This document shows, in pieces, positions 9,648-20,075 of a stretch of 64,000 nucleotides of DNA. How positions within the stretch are numbered: the stretch's first letter is position 1; each line of letters opens with the position of its first letter. Below the pieces are notes generated by a model. That model made no database searches, was not told the DNA's origin, and worked only from the letters and a program-made list of their open reading frames with translations. The position numbers and the translations under genes are program-made. This DNA is from Epithemia pelagica (taxonomy: Eukaryota > Bacillariophyta > Bacillariophyceae > Surirellales > Surirellaceae), in the NCBI GenBank assembly GCA_946965045.2, contig OX337228.1, positions 1,426,001 through 1,490,000 on the forward strand, in the 5' to 3' direction.

Positions 9648-9821
9648 CTACCGTAAATTGCGGAACTTAAAGAACCGCCGCTTATAAGCACCATTTGCCA
9701 TTTGGGCCATTTCGTAGGACATCGTACTAGGGCCACCCTAATGTTAATGTCCGGAAGATAAGCACCATTTTGCCTAAAAGGAGGACATTTGGTGGTTCTT
9801 AAGTTACGCAATTTACGGTAG
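9648..9821. mobile_element. Small palindromic element (MITE-like), 174 bp
   Basis: The ends are perfect 15-bp inverted repeats, CTACCGTAAATTGCG at 9648 and its complement ending at 9821. The similarity extends to about 32 bp with two substitutions and one indel. The interior has a direct repeat of ATAAGCACCATTT. There is no coding capacity. I could not identify a convincing target-site duplication, so the superfamily is unassigned. It ends 20-40 bp before the Penelope-like reading frame. Confidence 0.65.
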
Positions 9822-9840
9822 GGTCTTAAATCGAGTTCTA

Positions 9841-10839
9841 TTGGGAGGTCAATTCCTGATGGGTGACATTCCATGCAAAAGCGTCAAAAAAAGGGGTGAG
9901 ATGGAATGTTTCTTCAAGCAAGTCGAGGAGGAAATCATCAGCCAATCCCTGGCCAATAACAACAACAGGAACGAGAACAAGAAATCGATCGAGATCAAGA
10001 AACTCATGGAAAGCCTAAAAGAGTTCGACCTCCTGGTCATCCCCACCGATAAGACCAACTCTTTCGTCACGATGTCCAAACGCCAATACATAACAGAAAT
10101 CAACAAACACCTCTCCAAACGTGCAACCCAAGTCAGCCGTACCAAGCTGTCTGAAATACACGACAACTGCCACTCCTTCCTGACCGAACTGGACCGATAC
10201 CTGTCCAAGGACGAACGAGAATTTCTAAAAGAAAAAATTGGCTCCCGAGCCATTCCAGCTCCCAAAATCCTCGTAAAAGACCACAAAAAGAAGGACGCAG
10301 AAGACAAATTTCCAACTCGCCTTGTCGTACCAGCAACTAACTTTACTGCTGGATTCCCTAGAGTTGGATACCTCGGGATAAAAAACTTGTTCAAAATCCA
10401 TGGAGTCATCTTTGGACAACGCAACATCGTCCAAGCGTCAGACCTCAAATCAAAACTTGAGAGTCTCAACCTCAACAAATACAACTCAACAATTGTATCT
10501 GTCGACGCAGAGATGATGTACCCATCGATCAAGTTCTCTTTGATCTACGATGCAGTCCGTTACTACGCGGAAGCTCTTCCCCCGGAAACCACCAACCAAG
10601 TGAATGTATGTCTCGACCTCATCTTCTTCGGTATGTCCAATACGCTAATCGCCTTCCAAGACAAGTATTTTCTTTATGATGGCGACCTGCGACCCGAGGA
10701 ATGTGGGCTGACGATCGGCGGATACGAGTCCGCCTGGTTGGCAGACCTTGTTATGTCCTTCCTCCTCGGAGTGACATATGACAACATGTTCGATCCAATG
10801 GAATATTTTGGGGTCTACAGGGATGACGGCATTGCTATC
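9841..10839 (+). pseudogene. Penelope-like ORF, 5' part (reverse transcriptase fingers and palm)
   Basis: About 333 codons are open up to the Copia insertion. The first ATG is at 9859; whether the true start lies further upstream is uncertain. The N-terminal part has the TDK...VTMSKRQYI block typical of Penelope-type reverse transcriptases, then PKILVKDHKK (the L/PK-hK motif), the Asp-bearing VSVDAEMMYPSI motif and the EECGLTIGGYESAWLADL motif. The catalytic YRDD lies just before the break, so the Copia element landed only a few codons after the RT active site. This half ends on a complete codon at 10839. Confidence 0.8.
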
Positions 10840-11117
10840 TGTCGTTGTGTTGGTGTTTAAAGAGGCGCTCGCTTCGAGGGAGTCAGGAGTGATGTTAATG
10901 GCCGTAACCGCTTGGGGTTGGTCACTGTCGGGTCTTTCGTTTGGAAGGTTCATGGTTGGTCCTAATAGTGGTGGAAGTAGAGAAACGTTTTGGTAGTGTT
11001 CGAAAGTTATGATATTACGATTAGGTCTAGAAGGTGATGGTGAGTGCTGAGGTCGATTTTGTATGTGAGAATTTATGAGACAGATGTTTTTCTGTCGGGC
11101 AGATGTTTGTTCCGACA
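10840..11117 (-). repeat. Copia 3' LTR (left copy)
   Basis: This 278-bp copy differs from the right LTR at four positions: a G/C and a C/T in the first 90 bp, an A/T near the middle and a C/T five bases from the end. It starts TGTCGTTGTG and ends TTCCGACA on the plus strand. The five bases before it, CTATC at 10835-10839, are the left target duplication. Confidence 0.95.
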
Positions 11118-11137
11118 CTCGCCCTCGACCGGGCGTC

Positions 11138-14100
11138 TTACCATCCCATGATTTTCTTACGGGAGGTTTCGAACAAGGTTGCGTCAAGTGGTTTCGTAAA
11201 ACAATCTCCGAGTTGTTCGTCAGTGGCGATTGGTTTCATTTGGATGCCGTTGGGTCCGTTGTTGAGTTTGGACCGGAACCAATGGTATTTGACCCCGATG
11301 TGTTTTGAGCGTGGTGTCATGCGAGGGGGGTCTTTCGTAGCGAGTTTCAATGCGGCTTGGTTGTCTTCCCAAATGGTGGTAATGGAAGTAGTGCCAGGTT
11401 GGGCGAGCTGGAGATGCGTAGTCATTTTCTTTAGTTGTCGTTGAAGTGGGAGTAATGTGCGCATGCTGGTACTGGCAGCGATATATTCTGCCTCCATTGT
11501 AGAGAGTGCGATCTCGGTTTGCAATTTGCTTGACCATGTCACAGGGGAACCGCCAAGAGAAATCAGGAAGCCGGTACGCGATCGTACACTAGAAGGATCT
11601 TGGGGGTCTTCGTTTCCCCAAATTCCGGCGAAATCTGCATCCACAAAACAGTCGAGATTTAGATCTTTCGAGGGCTTAAGTTTTAAGCCTTGATCACTTG
11701 TGCCCTGTAGGTATCTTCCAATTCGTTTTAAGGCTTCTCCGTGTGTCACTCGGGGATCGTTGCTGAATCGTGCTGCTTGGTGGATCGCAAAAGCACAATC
11801 TGGACGAGTATTGTTCCCAAGATACAATAGCATGCCGACCACGGAACGGTAGTTGAAGTCTTCAGAGAAAGGAGGCTTGTGTTTGTCTTTACCGAGTGTC
11901 TTTGTCGCGGGTGTTTTCTTTGGAGAGCTATCGTTGAGGCCCAGTGCTGAAATGATACTGCGAGTGAGGTGTGGTTGTGTGAGTGTCATACTCCCATCGC
12001 TCGAACGGGTAATCTGTACTCCGAGGTAAGTGGGCAAGTCTCCGAGGTGGTCGAAATCCATTTTCAATTTGGTGAGACCGTGTAACAACTCATCGACTGC
12101 TGCTTGATTTACTCCACAGATGATAGCATCGTCGACGTATGTCACCATGATACATACAGCCGTGCAGAAGAGACAAGGATCGTTGCCGTCCGGTGTGAGT
12201 CCAAGTGTTTCGAGCCGTGTTTTCAAGTAGTCATACCACAGTCGTGGTGCTCGACAGTCACCGTACAGGCTCTTGTTTACTTCAAGGATTTTCTCACTGT
12301 GGCCTTGCCCTTAGCCGGATGGTAAATTGACGTAGATGGGCTCGGGCAAACTGGATTGGACGAAGGCATTTTTGAAGTCGATTGAGGCTGTAACCAGGTT
12401 GTGCTGCAGTGATAGAATCAACAATAAACGAACAGAGGGCCAGTCAATGACGGGTGCGAAAGTGTCCTCCTTGTCGAATGTGGCCTTCTGTTGGTCGCCT
12501 CGAACCACCAGGCGTGCCTTGTAACGGGAGATGGTACCGTCGGGGAGACGCTTCCTTTTGAGTGTCCACATTGTATCTACAATCTCTTTGCCTTTGGCGT
12601 TGCTTCGTGGGACAAGACGAAAGGTCCCTTTTCCTTCCAATTCATCCAATTCACGGTCCATGGCGATGAACCATTTCTCTTGTTCCTCAGGAGTCATTCG
12701 TGGTAAATCAAAGTAGGAGGGGTTGTCGGCATCAAACGATTTGGAAGCGAAATAACGTGGATCCCAATCGTCAATCAACTGTTGAGCGGTGGTGGCTTGG
12801 AGAGAGAAGGATCGATCGTTGAGGTAGCACGGTTCGCCCAGATCAGGATCGCTCCAGTGAGTCCAATCGAGAGCGTTGGCCATGGTAGCGAAAGTGGAGG
12901 CATCGTGGTTGACAGAAGTTGTTGAAAGGAAGAAATTGGCGTCGTGGGCAAAGGTGCTGTGGTGACGAAGGCAGTGCGTACTCCAGCTGCTGTCGTCGGA
13001 CGGGAGATCGAAACGGACGTGGCGTTCAGGGTCGGGAAATCGTCGTGTTTGGGGACGATTGCGACGAGAGCGACGTGGTGCCAATGGTTCCAACTGTGGC
13101 TCGCCCGTTTCGTTTGGGAGTTCCAACTCTGGCTCGCCCGTTTCGTCGACGGGTTCCAACTGTGGCTCGCCCGGTTCGACCGGAGGTGGAGGTGGTGGTT
13201 CCAACTCTGGCTCGTCCAACTCCAAAACGGTGGGTTCCAAGTCGTGTCCTGGTGGGTTGCCAAGTGGGAACTCTGTCTGTACTTGTGGTTGTGGTTGTTG
13301 CTCGCCCTCGACAGCTTGAGGATCGGACGGAGGGAGCATGGTGTCGATGTTGGAATCACTTGGAGGCAACCAGGATGGGTCCAAAGGTGGCAAGGGACCG
13401 TCAATGCTGGAATCGTGGTCTTCAAGGTAGTGGTCACGTGTGACAAAATCGGGAAAATCAGCGCCGTCGGATGGTGGTGTCCAATTGCTGTGGACTGTGT
13501 GAAACAACTCATCGTGGACGACGTGAAATTGTGGACTGATGTGGTTGGTAGTAAGATTTCGAATCAGGCCCACCGTCGTCAAGTGCTGGTTGGAGAAACC
13601 CAAGAATTGTCCTTGGCGGGCTCGAGAGTTCCAATTTGGGAGTTTCTTGCCGTCTTGGATACGTGGATCAAGAACGTAGGAAGGGCAGCCCCACACGCGG
13701 AGACGACGAAGTTGAGTACAGGGTTCCTTCAACCCGGTAAAGATTTCAATGGGAGACAAGGTGGAGTCTTCAGTGGGAGTGTGGTTGTAGATCCACGTGG
13801 CGTAGTCTAATGCCATGGGCCACAATGTCGGAGAGAAACCATCAGGCCAGTGAAGGTGGCAATGGATCATCATGGTGCGAGCCATGCTCGTCACGGTTTG
13901 TATGGCCCTTTCCGCGCCCCCATTTTGGTGGTGAGCGCCGACGCCTGAAACGGTGTGGAGTGGTGGTGGTGTTTGAACCCGATCGGCGCGTAGAGATTTC
14001 TCAAAGGCAGTACTTGTGAGGATGCCATTGTCGGTGTGATGGCGACAAATGGTTCGACCAACCTGGGAGGCGAATGTTTCGAACGTAAACTTGGACCGAA

Positions 14101-16072
14101 TTGTGTCGCTGCCTCCAAGGGACACTTGTGGATAGACGAAAATGGCTCTTGAAGCGTGATCGAAAAATAGGGTGCCGCCACAGAAGCGATGTTCTGGACG
14201 TTCGCGTCCTCTGGTATTGTAAAGTCGTCCTCGGACCGAGGATTCAAAATGATCAATAGACACCAATCCACCGGGTTCGAGTTTGCTACGGTCAGTTGGG
14301 ATGTGTCCTGCATCTGGTCGAGGCGTCTTTACTGTTGCTTTGGATGGTCGACGACGTGCCTTTCCCAATAAACAAGCGTGACATTTGGGAAGAGGACAGT
14401 TAAGGCAACCTGGAGTCCTTGGTTTCAAACATGATTCGGGGCTGATCTCTTGACAATGGTATAGATTTTGGATTCGGCGCATGCCCAAGTGTCCAAGGCG
14501 TTGGTGATCCAACAAAAGGTGTTTCTGAGCCGTTGTAAGGTTGCGGTTGTTGTCCGAAAAGAGCTCCGAAGGATGTCCCTGTTGTTGGTGAAAAGCTTCT
14601 GCTAAGGTAACGGTGGTTCGAGAGGGTGCCTGTTGAAGAGGACATTGACACCAGTTGGCGTTTCCACACTTGCAACTCGGATCAGTGTTGTGACTGATGA
14701 CGTTTGGTTGTTTGTGCACGTTCTTCGCTTTCACGAGAGGAAGATTGGTTGAATGGTCAATAGGTACGGTCAGACGACCACCAATGGCATCTGTCTTGAT
14801 ACTTGCGAAGACGTGGTTGCTTTCAAAACTCGGGAAGCGACGGTCCAGATTCAAATAATCGGCACAGACTTGTGGTGAGCAGAGTCGCGTCCCAGCGGCT
14901 TTACATAGATTGGCTGGAAAGGTCCATCGTAACAAGTCGCCGTTTTCACTGATGGCGTCATACGCAACAATGCCGGCTCCGATGATTGGAAATTTGTTCT
15001 CGTTGGCAGCAGTCGACATGGCTCCAAAATTCCCGTATGTCAATTCGACAAAGTCGTCGGTGGACATCGTCAGTCCATGTGAAGCGCCAGTATCCAAAAT
15101 GATTTGGAGTAAAGGATCGTTTCCGACGTTAATGGAGGGGTCGAGGTGCATCGTGGGATCCAGTCTCAAGTTGAAAAGTTTGGAGTATGTGGTAGGTGTC
15201 ATGCAGTTGAAACGTAAAAGATTGCTGAAATCGTCACCGAGTTCGTGGATTTCCAAATCATCTGGATGGCGAATCGTGGCTTGAGGAACCGAACAAAAAG
15301 GTGCTTGAGTGAACATGTGGTCGCGAAGGATTTTGTCGAACAGTGTACCGAATCCTGTGAGATGTAAGTATCTTGATTTTGGAATAAAGGGTTCCGAATC
15401 AGTGTCGAAGCCGAGGGAATCGATCAAGGTAGTCCAACGTGGAGAGTCTGCAACGAAGAATGTCTCAAAGAGTTGACTGGCGACCTGTGTATCGGTCAAA
15501 TTGTTCACGTACGTTTCCCATAATTCAAAACGTCGTCTTGCTCGGAGATGTTTGCGTCGAATCTCGCCCCAGAACCGAAAAGGGCGTCGAAAGATTTGAC
15601 GTCCGAGAGGGTATGTACTAGAAGCAAAACGAAGTTGACGACGGTGAATGGCACAAGTGGAGCTTGGAGTGAGAGCAATTGCGTGGTCAAGGATCAACAG
15701 CCGAGAGTCGAAACCGCTTGGAGGAAAGGCATGAGGAAGTAGGAAGTCCGAATCGAGCCGAGCCAAATAAGGAGGAAGAGAGGACACAGCCGTGGGAGCA
15801 AAGAAACCAGTTACACCAATCAACCAAGAGTCGCAGACCGTCGAAACGAGAATCCAAAGGTAAAAGAGAGAACCAAGTCGTCGCGTCCGAAAGGAATGAA
15901 ACCGAGTGTGTAGTAAAGGAACCAACAATAAGACTGTCAGAGTGAGGACCAAGGGGCCGAACCAGGACCAAAGGTAAAGGCTGGACAGGGACCAAAGGCC
16001 ATAGCACCACGACAGAATCTCCATGTAAGTGGGAAAAGGGGCGTGCGAGCACTGGAGAGATGCTCGCCCCAT
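11138..16072 (-). pseudogene. Copia pol: protease, integrase, RT, RNase H, with one in-frame TAA
   Basis: The frame is open from the ATG at 16072 to TAA at 12311-12313, then continues in the same frame to the stop at 11138, 1,644 codons in all. In order: two strongly hydrophobic segments (about residues 25-54 and 66-91), protease DTGAS (327-331), the HHCC zinc region (HQRLGHLGM...C..C), integrase DDE residues in SIDHFE, HTDNG and GGAERA, a Pro/Glu-rich linker, RT with FKNAFV before the stop and YVDDAI after it, and RNase H with DADFAG, MEAEYIA and WEDNQAA. The TAA falls in the RT palm, just before the conserved SLYG...PRLWYD block, so unless it is read through no active RT is made. Only about 20 nt separate the final stop from the 3' LTR. 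Confidence 0.92.
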
Positions 16073-17904
16073 TAAAAATCCCGTAGGCGAAGAGAGGACA
16101 CCGAAGCCGTCACACCGCTCGGAGAAGACGTCGAGGGGGAAGAAGGAGCAGTATCAGAGCCGTCATTCGGAGACGAGTCAGCAGCAGTGGTGGTATTGGC
16201 TGAATTGGTTGTTGTCTCGGATGCATGGGCTTGGGTACGACGAGCCTTGACTTGGGACGGATCGTGGCGAGATGTACTGTGGTTGCCCCATCGTCCCAAA
16301 CCATCTTCAGTACCATTGGGGCATAAGGCACACCACCAAGTTTTGCGATCCTTGTTCAGTGGGTGAGCGCGCCAGTTGGGTTCGCCGTCCTTGGGAGGTG
16401 TCGTGTCAATAGGAAGACGGTTGCGACGACCATTGCCAGAGTCTGAAGTTTTCTTGCTGTCGGACAGTTTCTTGCTGGAGCTTGTGAAGGAGGAGCTGTC
16501 ATAGCTACTCGTGGGTAACCATTTGTTGGCGATTAAAAGGTCATTGTACTTGAGGATCACACGTTCACGGAGAGCCACGAAATCAAGAAGAAATGGGTCG
16601 TCATTGTTCTCGAGATTGTCCAAAAGACTCACGAACTTGGGAACTGTGCATGTTTGTAGTTGCACAAAGAAAATGTTGGCAACGTCCTTCGGGACATGGC
16701 CACTCACATTGAGGCGCATAATAGCGTTGTTGAACGTGGCGCAAAAGTTGGGAATGTTTTCACCGGAATAGTTGGTTACGGAGTGAGATTCCAAACGGCG
16801 AACAATGTGACGGGCAGCCTCGTGGGTAGTGGACATCATCTGGTTGAGGATCATGTGGAGGATGAGCGGTCCACCTTGTTCATTCTGAGGGATTGACACC
16901 AAGCGATGTTCAATATCGGAACGAAGCGTTGAATCACACAAGGCAAGTAGCATCTCCTGTGTCCAGGACAAATTCTGAGGATGAATCTTCTCACTTGTGT
17001 TCTCAGCGTAAGCTTGGTTGCTAAGACGAACTTGGGCCTCAGAAATGGTACAAGCGGACTCAAGCAAGTTCGTAGTAGCCTTGGATTCATCAAGCGTGCC
17101 GGTAATCGGGTCGATGGGAAGGACTTGAAAGACGGATTGCATGCAATAGCTAGTTAAGCGCCCCTTTAGGTTGAAAAGTTGCATCATCACCTTGTTGTTA
17201 TTCCCGAAGAAATCAGTGTCTTCCGTGATACGAATGCTGGCTGTTTCCAGAGTAAATGGAGGTGAGAGAGCAGTCACGGCTTCGTTACGAAACTCAAACA
17301 GATTCTTCCCGCCAAGGGACTCGCGATACTTGGGCGTTACCGTGTCGGCGAAAGCTCCAAGTTCAAAGGCGCGACTCTTCTTCGCCGTAAACGTGATTCC
17401 ATTGATCGTAGCGGTGTCGCCGCCCATGGTCGGTTCAGTGGCCTTTGTAGGCGTGGAGAAAGGGGTGTTAAGCTTCATTGTTGTTGTTCTTGGCGGTGAA
17501 GGTAGCTTCAGAGAGTTTCCAGGTACCAAATGTTGCTTTGGTTGTGCAATGAGGACGTTCCAATGAAAACTGATTTGTGAAGCGGTCGTGAAAGTGGTAG
17601 ACTCAAAGGAATCTGAATCACACTTCACCTTGAAAGGTAGCGGATACAATCGGTTGGGAGTCAAGGGCTTTGTTTTCTTGAGTCTCTCCACGATTCGAGG
17701 GTTAAGTAAAGAAAGAGAACCTTGCATGTTCCAAAGCGAGTATGTGAGAAAGAGTATCAACACCCAGCGGTAGCGTTTGGGCTCATAACCTGTCGTTGTG
17801 TTGGTGTTTAAAGAGGCGCTCGCTTCGAGGGAGTCAGGAGTGATCTTAATGGCCGTAACCGCTTGGGGTTGGTCATTGTCGGGTCTTTCGTTTGGAAGGT
17901 TCAT
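16072..17904 (-). CDS. Copia gag
   Basis: The gag frame ends with TAA at 16074-16072, and its last base is shared with the pol ATG (TAATG overlap). Pol is in the -1 frame relative to gag, so pol expression needs reinitiation or a -1 slip at the T-rich stretch just before the stop. The first in-frame ATG of the transcript-like region is at 17904, inside the 5' LTR, giving 610 residues; the next is at 17727. No stop separates the LTR from the body of gag. A single C2H2-like zinc motif (WWCALC...GNHSTSRH) sits near residue 530 instead of the usual CCHC knuckle, followed by a Ser/Thr-rich tail. A UBN2-like capsid region in the middle is plausible but not tested. Confidence 0.8.
   Translation of the reverse strand: MNLPNERPDNDQPQAVTAIKITPDSLEASASLNTNTTTGYEPKRYRWVLILFLTYSLWNMQGSLSLLNPRIVERLKKTKPLTPNRLYPLPFKVKCDSDSFESTTFTTASQISFHWNVLIAQPKQHLVPGNSLKLPSPPRTTTMKLNTPFSTPTKATEPTMGGDTATINGITFTAKKSRAFELGAFADTVTPKYRESLGGKNLFEFRNEAVTALSPPFTLETASIRITEDTDFFGNNNKVMMQLFNLKGRLTSYCMQSVFQVLPIDPITGTLDESKATTNLLESACTISEAQVRLSNQAYAENTSEKIHPQNLSWTQEMLLALCDSTLRSDIEHRLVSIPQNEQGGPLILHMILNQMMSTTHEAARHIVRRLESHSVTNYSGENIPNFCATFNNAIMRLNVSGHVPKDVANIFFVQLQTCTVPKFVSLLDNLENNDDPFLLDFVALRERVILKYNDLLIANKWLPTSSYDSSSFTSSSKKLSDSKKTSDSGNGRRNRLPIDTTPPKDGEPNWRAHPLNKDRKTWWCALCPNGTEDGLGRWGNHSTSRHDPSQVKARRTQAHASETTTNSANTTTAADSSPNDGSDTAPSSPSTSSPSGVTASVSSLRLRDF
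17773..17790 (-). other. Copia primer-binding site (half-tRNA Met type)
   Basis: Immediately inside the 5' LTR, the element strand reads GGTTATGAGCCC. Its complement, GGGCTCATAACC, is an anticodon stem-loop with CAT, as in eukaryotic tRNA-Met. This fits the known Drosophila copia strategy of priming from an internal half-tRNA and not from the tRNA 3' end. Confidence 0.65.
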
Positions 17905-18068
17905 GGTTGGTCCTAATAGTGGTGGAAGTAGAGATACGTTTTGGTAGTGTTCGAAAGTTATGATATTACGATTAGGTCTAGAAGGTGATGGTGAGTGCTG
18001 AGGTCGATTTTGTATGTGAGAATTTATGAGACAGATGTTTTTCTGTCGGGCAGATGTTTGTTTCGACA
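17791..18068 (-). repeat. Copia 5' LTR (right copy)
   Basis: This 278-bp copy starts TGTCGTTGTG and ends TTTCGACA on the plus strand. It contains the in-frame gag ATG at 17904. The right target duplication CTATC is at 18069-18073. Confidence 0.95.
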
Positions 18069-18073
18069 CTATC

Positions 18074-19663
18074 TTCAAAGGGATCAAGACCCCAGACGAC
18101 ATCCAGAAATGGCTGGACAATTTTCAAGCCGACGTCAACGACATTGCAGGAAATGAGTTCCTTAAATTTACGGCAGTCGTTTGGGACCCAGATAACTCCC
18201 ACCCAGGTTGGTCCACAAGTACTTCTACGATCGACCAGAACCCGTTCTTCCCTTTCCTTGACATGCAACTCTCTTGGTCTGAAAACGGTGACCTAACCTT
18301 TGGAGTCTTCATTAAACCCAACCAACAATTGAAGTACCTTAACAAAGGGAGCTCCCATACACCCGGTTGCTTCAAAGCAATCCCCAAGGGTGTACTCCAC
18401 AGGCTCACCAAACTAACAACCATCAACGACGACAACAAAGGAAAAAGGATTGACGAGATCTACCCAGTGTACATCACAGCCCTCACCAAATCTGAACTAG
18501 TCAAAACAGACGACCTTCCTACCTTGGGCGACCTACAAACAGAGAGAGAGAAAGAATTGGCTGACACAACCACCCAAGCCATCAAGAAACAACGCCAAAG
18601 AGATCGCAAACGAGCCATCTACTTTAAAATTGGTTTCTCCAACTACTGGGGAAAGCCAATCCACAAGTTGATTAAAGACATCAAAAAGAAATTCCCGTCC
18701 TTGTCTTGGCTCCGAGTATCAATGTCTTATCACCGGTTCGTCAATCTACGAGAACTATTCCAAGGAGACCTCAACGCCAAAATCTCAGAAGGAATCAAGT
18801 CTTTAGATTTCGAAAACTTGGACTGCAATTGCAAGAAACCTGAGAACTGTCCCTACAAAGGCAAATGCCGCCGCGCAATTGTGGTCTATAAAGCGACCTG
18901 CCTGAAAACAGGCAAACAATATATTGGTAACACCCAGCAATACGTCAAGAAACGCATTCAACAACACGTCCAGGACGTCAAGAACCTCGTCCTCAACGAA
19001 AAGAACTCGGACTCCTTTGCCTCCCACTTTGCAGGTCTTGTCCCACCCAACACGACCCGTAAAGACATCAAGAACCACATTGCCATCAAAATCGACCTTC
19101 TATGGCAAGGGCAAGCCCTCTCCACAGTCAAAGCCTTTTGAACCAAAGGGTGTAAGCTATGTGCGAAGGAACGGCTCGAGATTCTGAAATTCACCCGCTC
19201 CAACCCTCGATTGGCCATCAACAAGTGCAACGAAATCTACGGGGCTTGTCGCCACAAACCGCGATTTCATCGGTTCCCGGTCAACAAGCAGAATCCCAGC
19301 ACTGATGAGTCTCTACTAGACGAAAGAGTCCCCATCTGTCGCCCAACATCAACAACCTCCAACGCTTCGAGTGCCACCGCTTTCTCATGGTGCTCCTCCA
19401 CAACGTCGAAAAGCTCTGCCCCAAATGATGATTTGGACCAGTTCGATGACAGGAGGAGCAGTAACCTCATAGAGGCTGTCCCCCCCATGTCATATATCGA
19501 ACGGCGCATGGAAGGCCTACGTGCCAGGTTCTCCTTTAGTTCACCCAAGGACACCCCTCCAGTGATGGTCGTGAACAATCCCAACCAAGAGGACCTACCC
19601 ATTGCTGAAGAACTGGTAGCTGATGGTGCAGACGACGACGGCGTGCGGGTGGATACAATTTAG
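18074..19663 (+). pseudogene. Penelope-like ORF, 3' part (RT thumb and GIY-YIG endonuclease) with in-frame TGA
   Basis: This half continues the frame of 9841-10839. It opens with the end of the RT domain: FPFLDMQL, then a block with Lys-Pro and Tyr-Leu, then SSHTPGCFKAIPKGVLHR, all typical of Penelope-like reverse transcriptases. A Cys-rich knot (NCNCKKPENC...C) leads into the GIY-YIG domain, whose core reads YKATCLKTGKQYIGN, with Arg in KKRIQQH. A TGA at 19139-19141 interrupts the frame, but the next codons read on in frame (KGCKLCAKERLEIL...) to a TAG at 19661-19663. That stretch is the normal continuation after GIY-YIG, so the TGA is a single nonsense change. The C-terminal tail is Ser/Thr-rich. 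Confidence 0.85.
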
Positions 19664-19819
19664 CTTGTCCTAGGACACAACAGCACGCGTTTAGCGAGCC
19701 TACCAAAAGGTAGAAAACCAAACCTAGGTTGAGATAGACCCTAAACTAGTATCCACACTCTTTGCTGTTTTCGGTTTTCGATCTATTCTTCCACATCGCT
19801 GCAAAGTATCTTTAATGAA

Positions 19820-19850
19820 GGAAAACGGTTTGACCTAAATTCCTAAACTC
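19820..19850. repeat. Harbinger left terminal inverted repeat
   Basis: The first 20 bases, GGAAAACGGTTTGACCTAAA, match the complement of the right end, and the similarity continues with small changes through a CCTAAA word. Confidence 0.65.
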
Positions 19851-20075
19851 CTTCCCCCCTCAAATAGGATTTTAGGACAAACCGTGTTGACCCCCATTTT
19901 ATCCTAAACTTATTCGTAGTCTGACCTGCGTAGGAGCTAGCACATCTACCTTGATCTGTATACAGGTTCCGAATCCAATCGAGATACGCACATAGCATAA
20001 CGAGAATTTGGCAATGCGATCAATTTTTTGTTCTCGTCACAAGAGTGAAGCAGCAATCAAAAAGAATCCCGAACG

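Larger units (their letters stand above)
10840..18068 (-). mobile_element. Ty1/Copia LTR retrotransposon (diatom Copia-like), 7,229 bp
   Basis: The element runs right to left, with its 5' LTR at 17791-18068 and its 3' LTR at 10840-11117. The LTRs begin TGTCG and end CGACA and are both 278 bp. A perfect 5-bp target duplication, CTATC, flanks it at 10835-10839 and 18069-18073. Inside are a primer-binding site, a gag frame and a pol frame ordered protease, integrase, reverse transcriptase, RNase H, which is the Copia order. The pol frame has one in-frame TAA at 12311-12313. LTR divergence of 4/278 implies a recent insertion. Confidence 0.95.
9841..19663 (+). mobile_element. Penelope-like element (RT plus GIY-YIG), split by a Copia insertion
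   Basis: The reading frame is present in two pieces, 9841-10839 and 18074-19663, separated by the Copia element at 10840-18068 and one copy of its target duplication. Removing the insertion brings the two halves back into the same frame. The pieces carry reverse transcriptase motifs and a C-terminal GIY-YIG endonuclease, the diagnostic combination of EN+ Penelope-like elements. Outer boundaries are not defined: I saw no clear terminal repeats, and the limits given are those of the reading frame. Confidence 0.8.

Noticed and set aside
9400-9860. Hammerhead ribozyme in the Penelope 5' region
   Set aside because: Penelope elements often carry hammerheads, but I found no CTGATGA core paired with a GAAA arm in a foldable arrangement.
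10645-11187. 180-codon minus-strand frame crossing the left LTR
   Set aside because: It is the LTR-encoded start of gag reading out into Penelope antisense DNA; the 3' LTR copy does not lead into gag.
12944-13810. 288-codon plus-strand open frame and neighbours inside the Copia element
   Set aside because: They are antisense shadows of the repetitive Pro/Glu/Leu linker of pol.
17778-17790. tRNA-Met-like anticodon sequence as a tRNA gene
   Set aside because: Only the anticodon arm is present and it sits exactly next to the LTR, so it is a primer-binding site.
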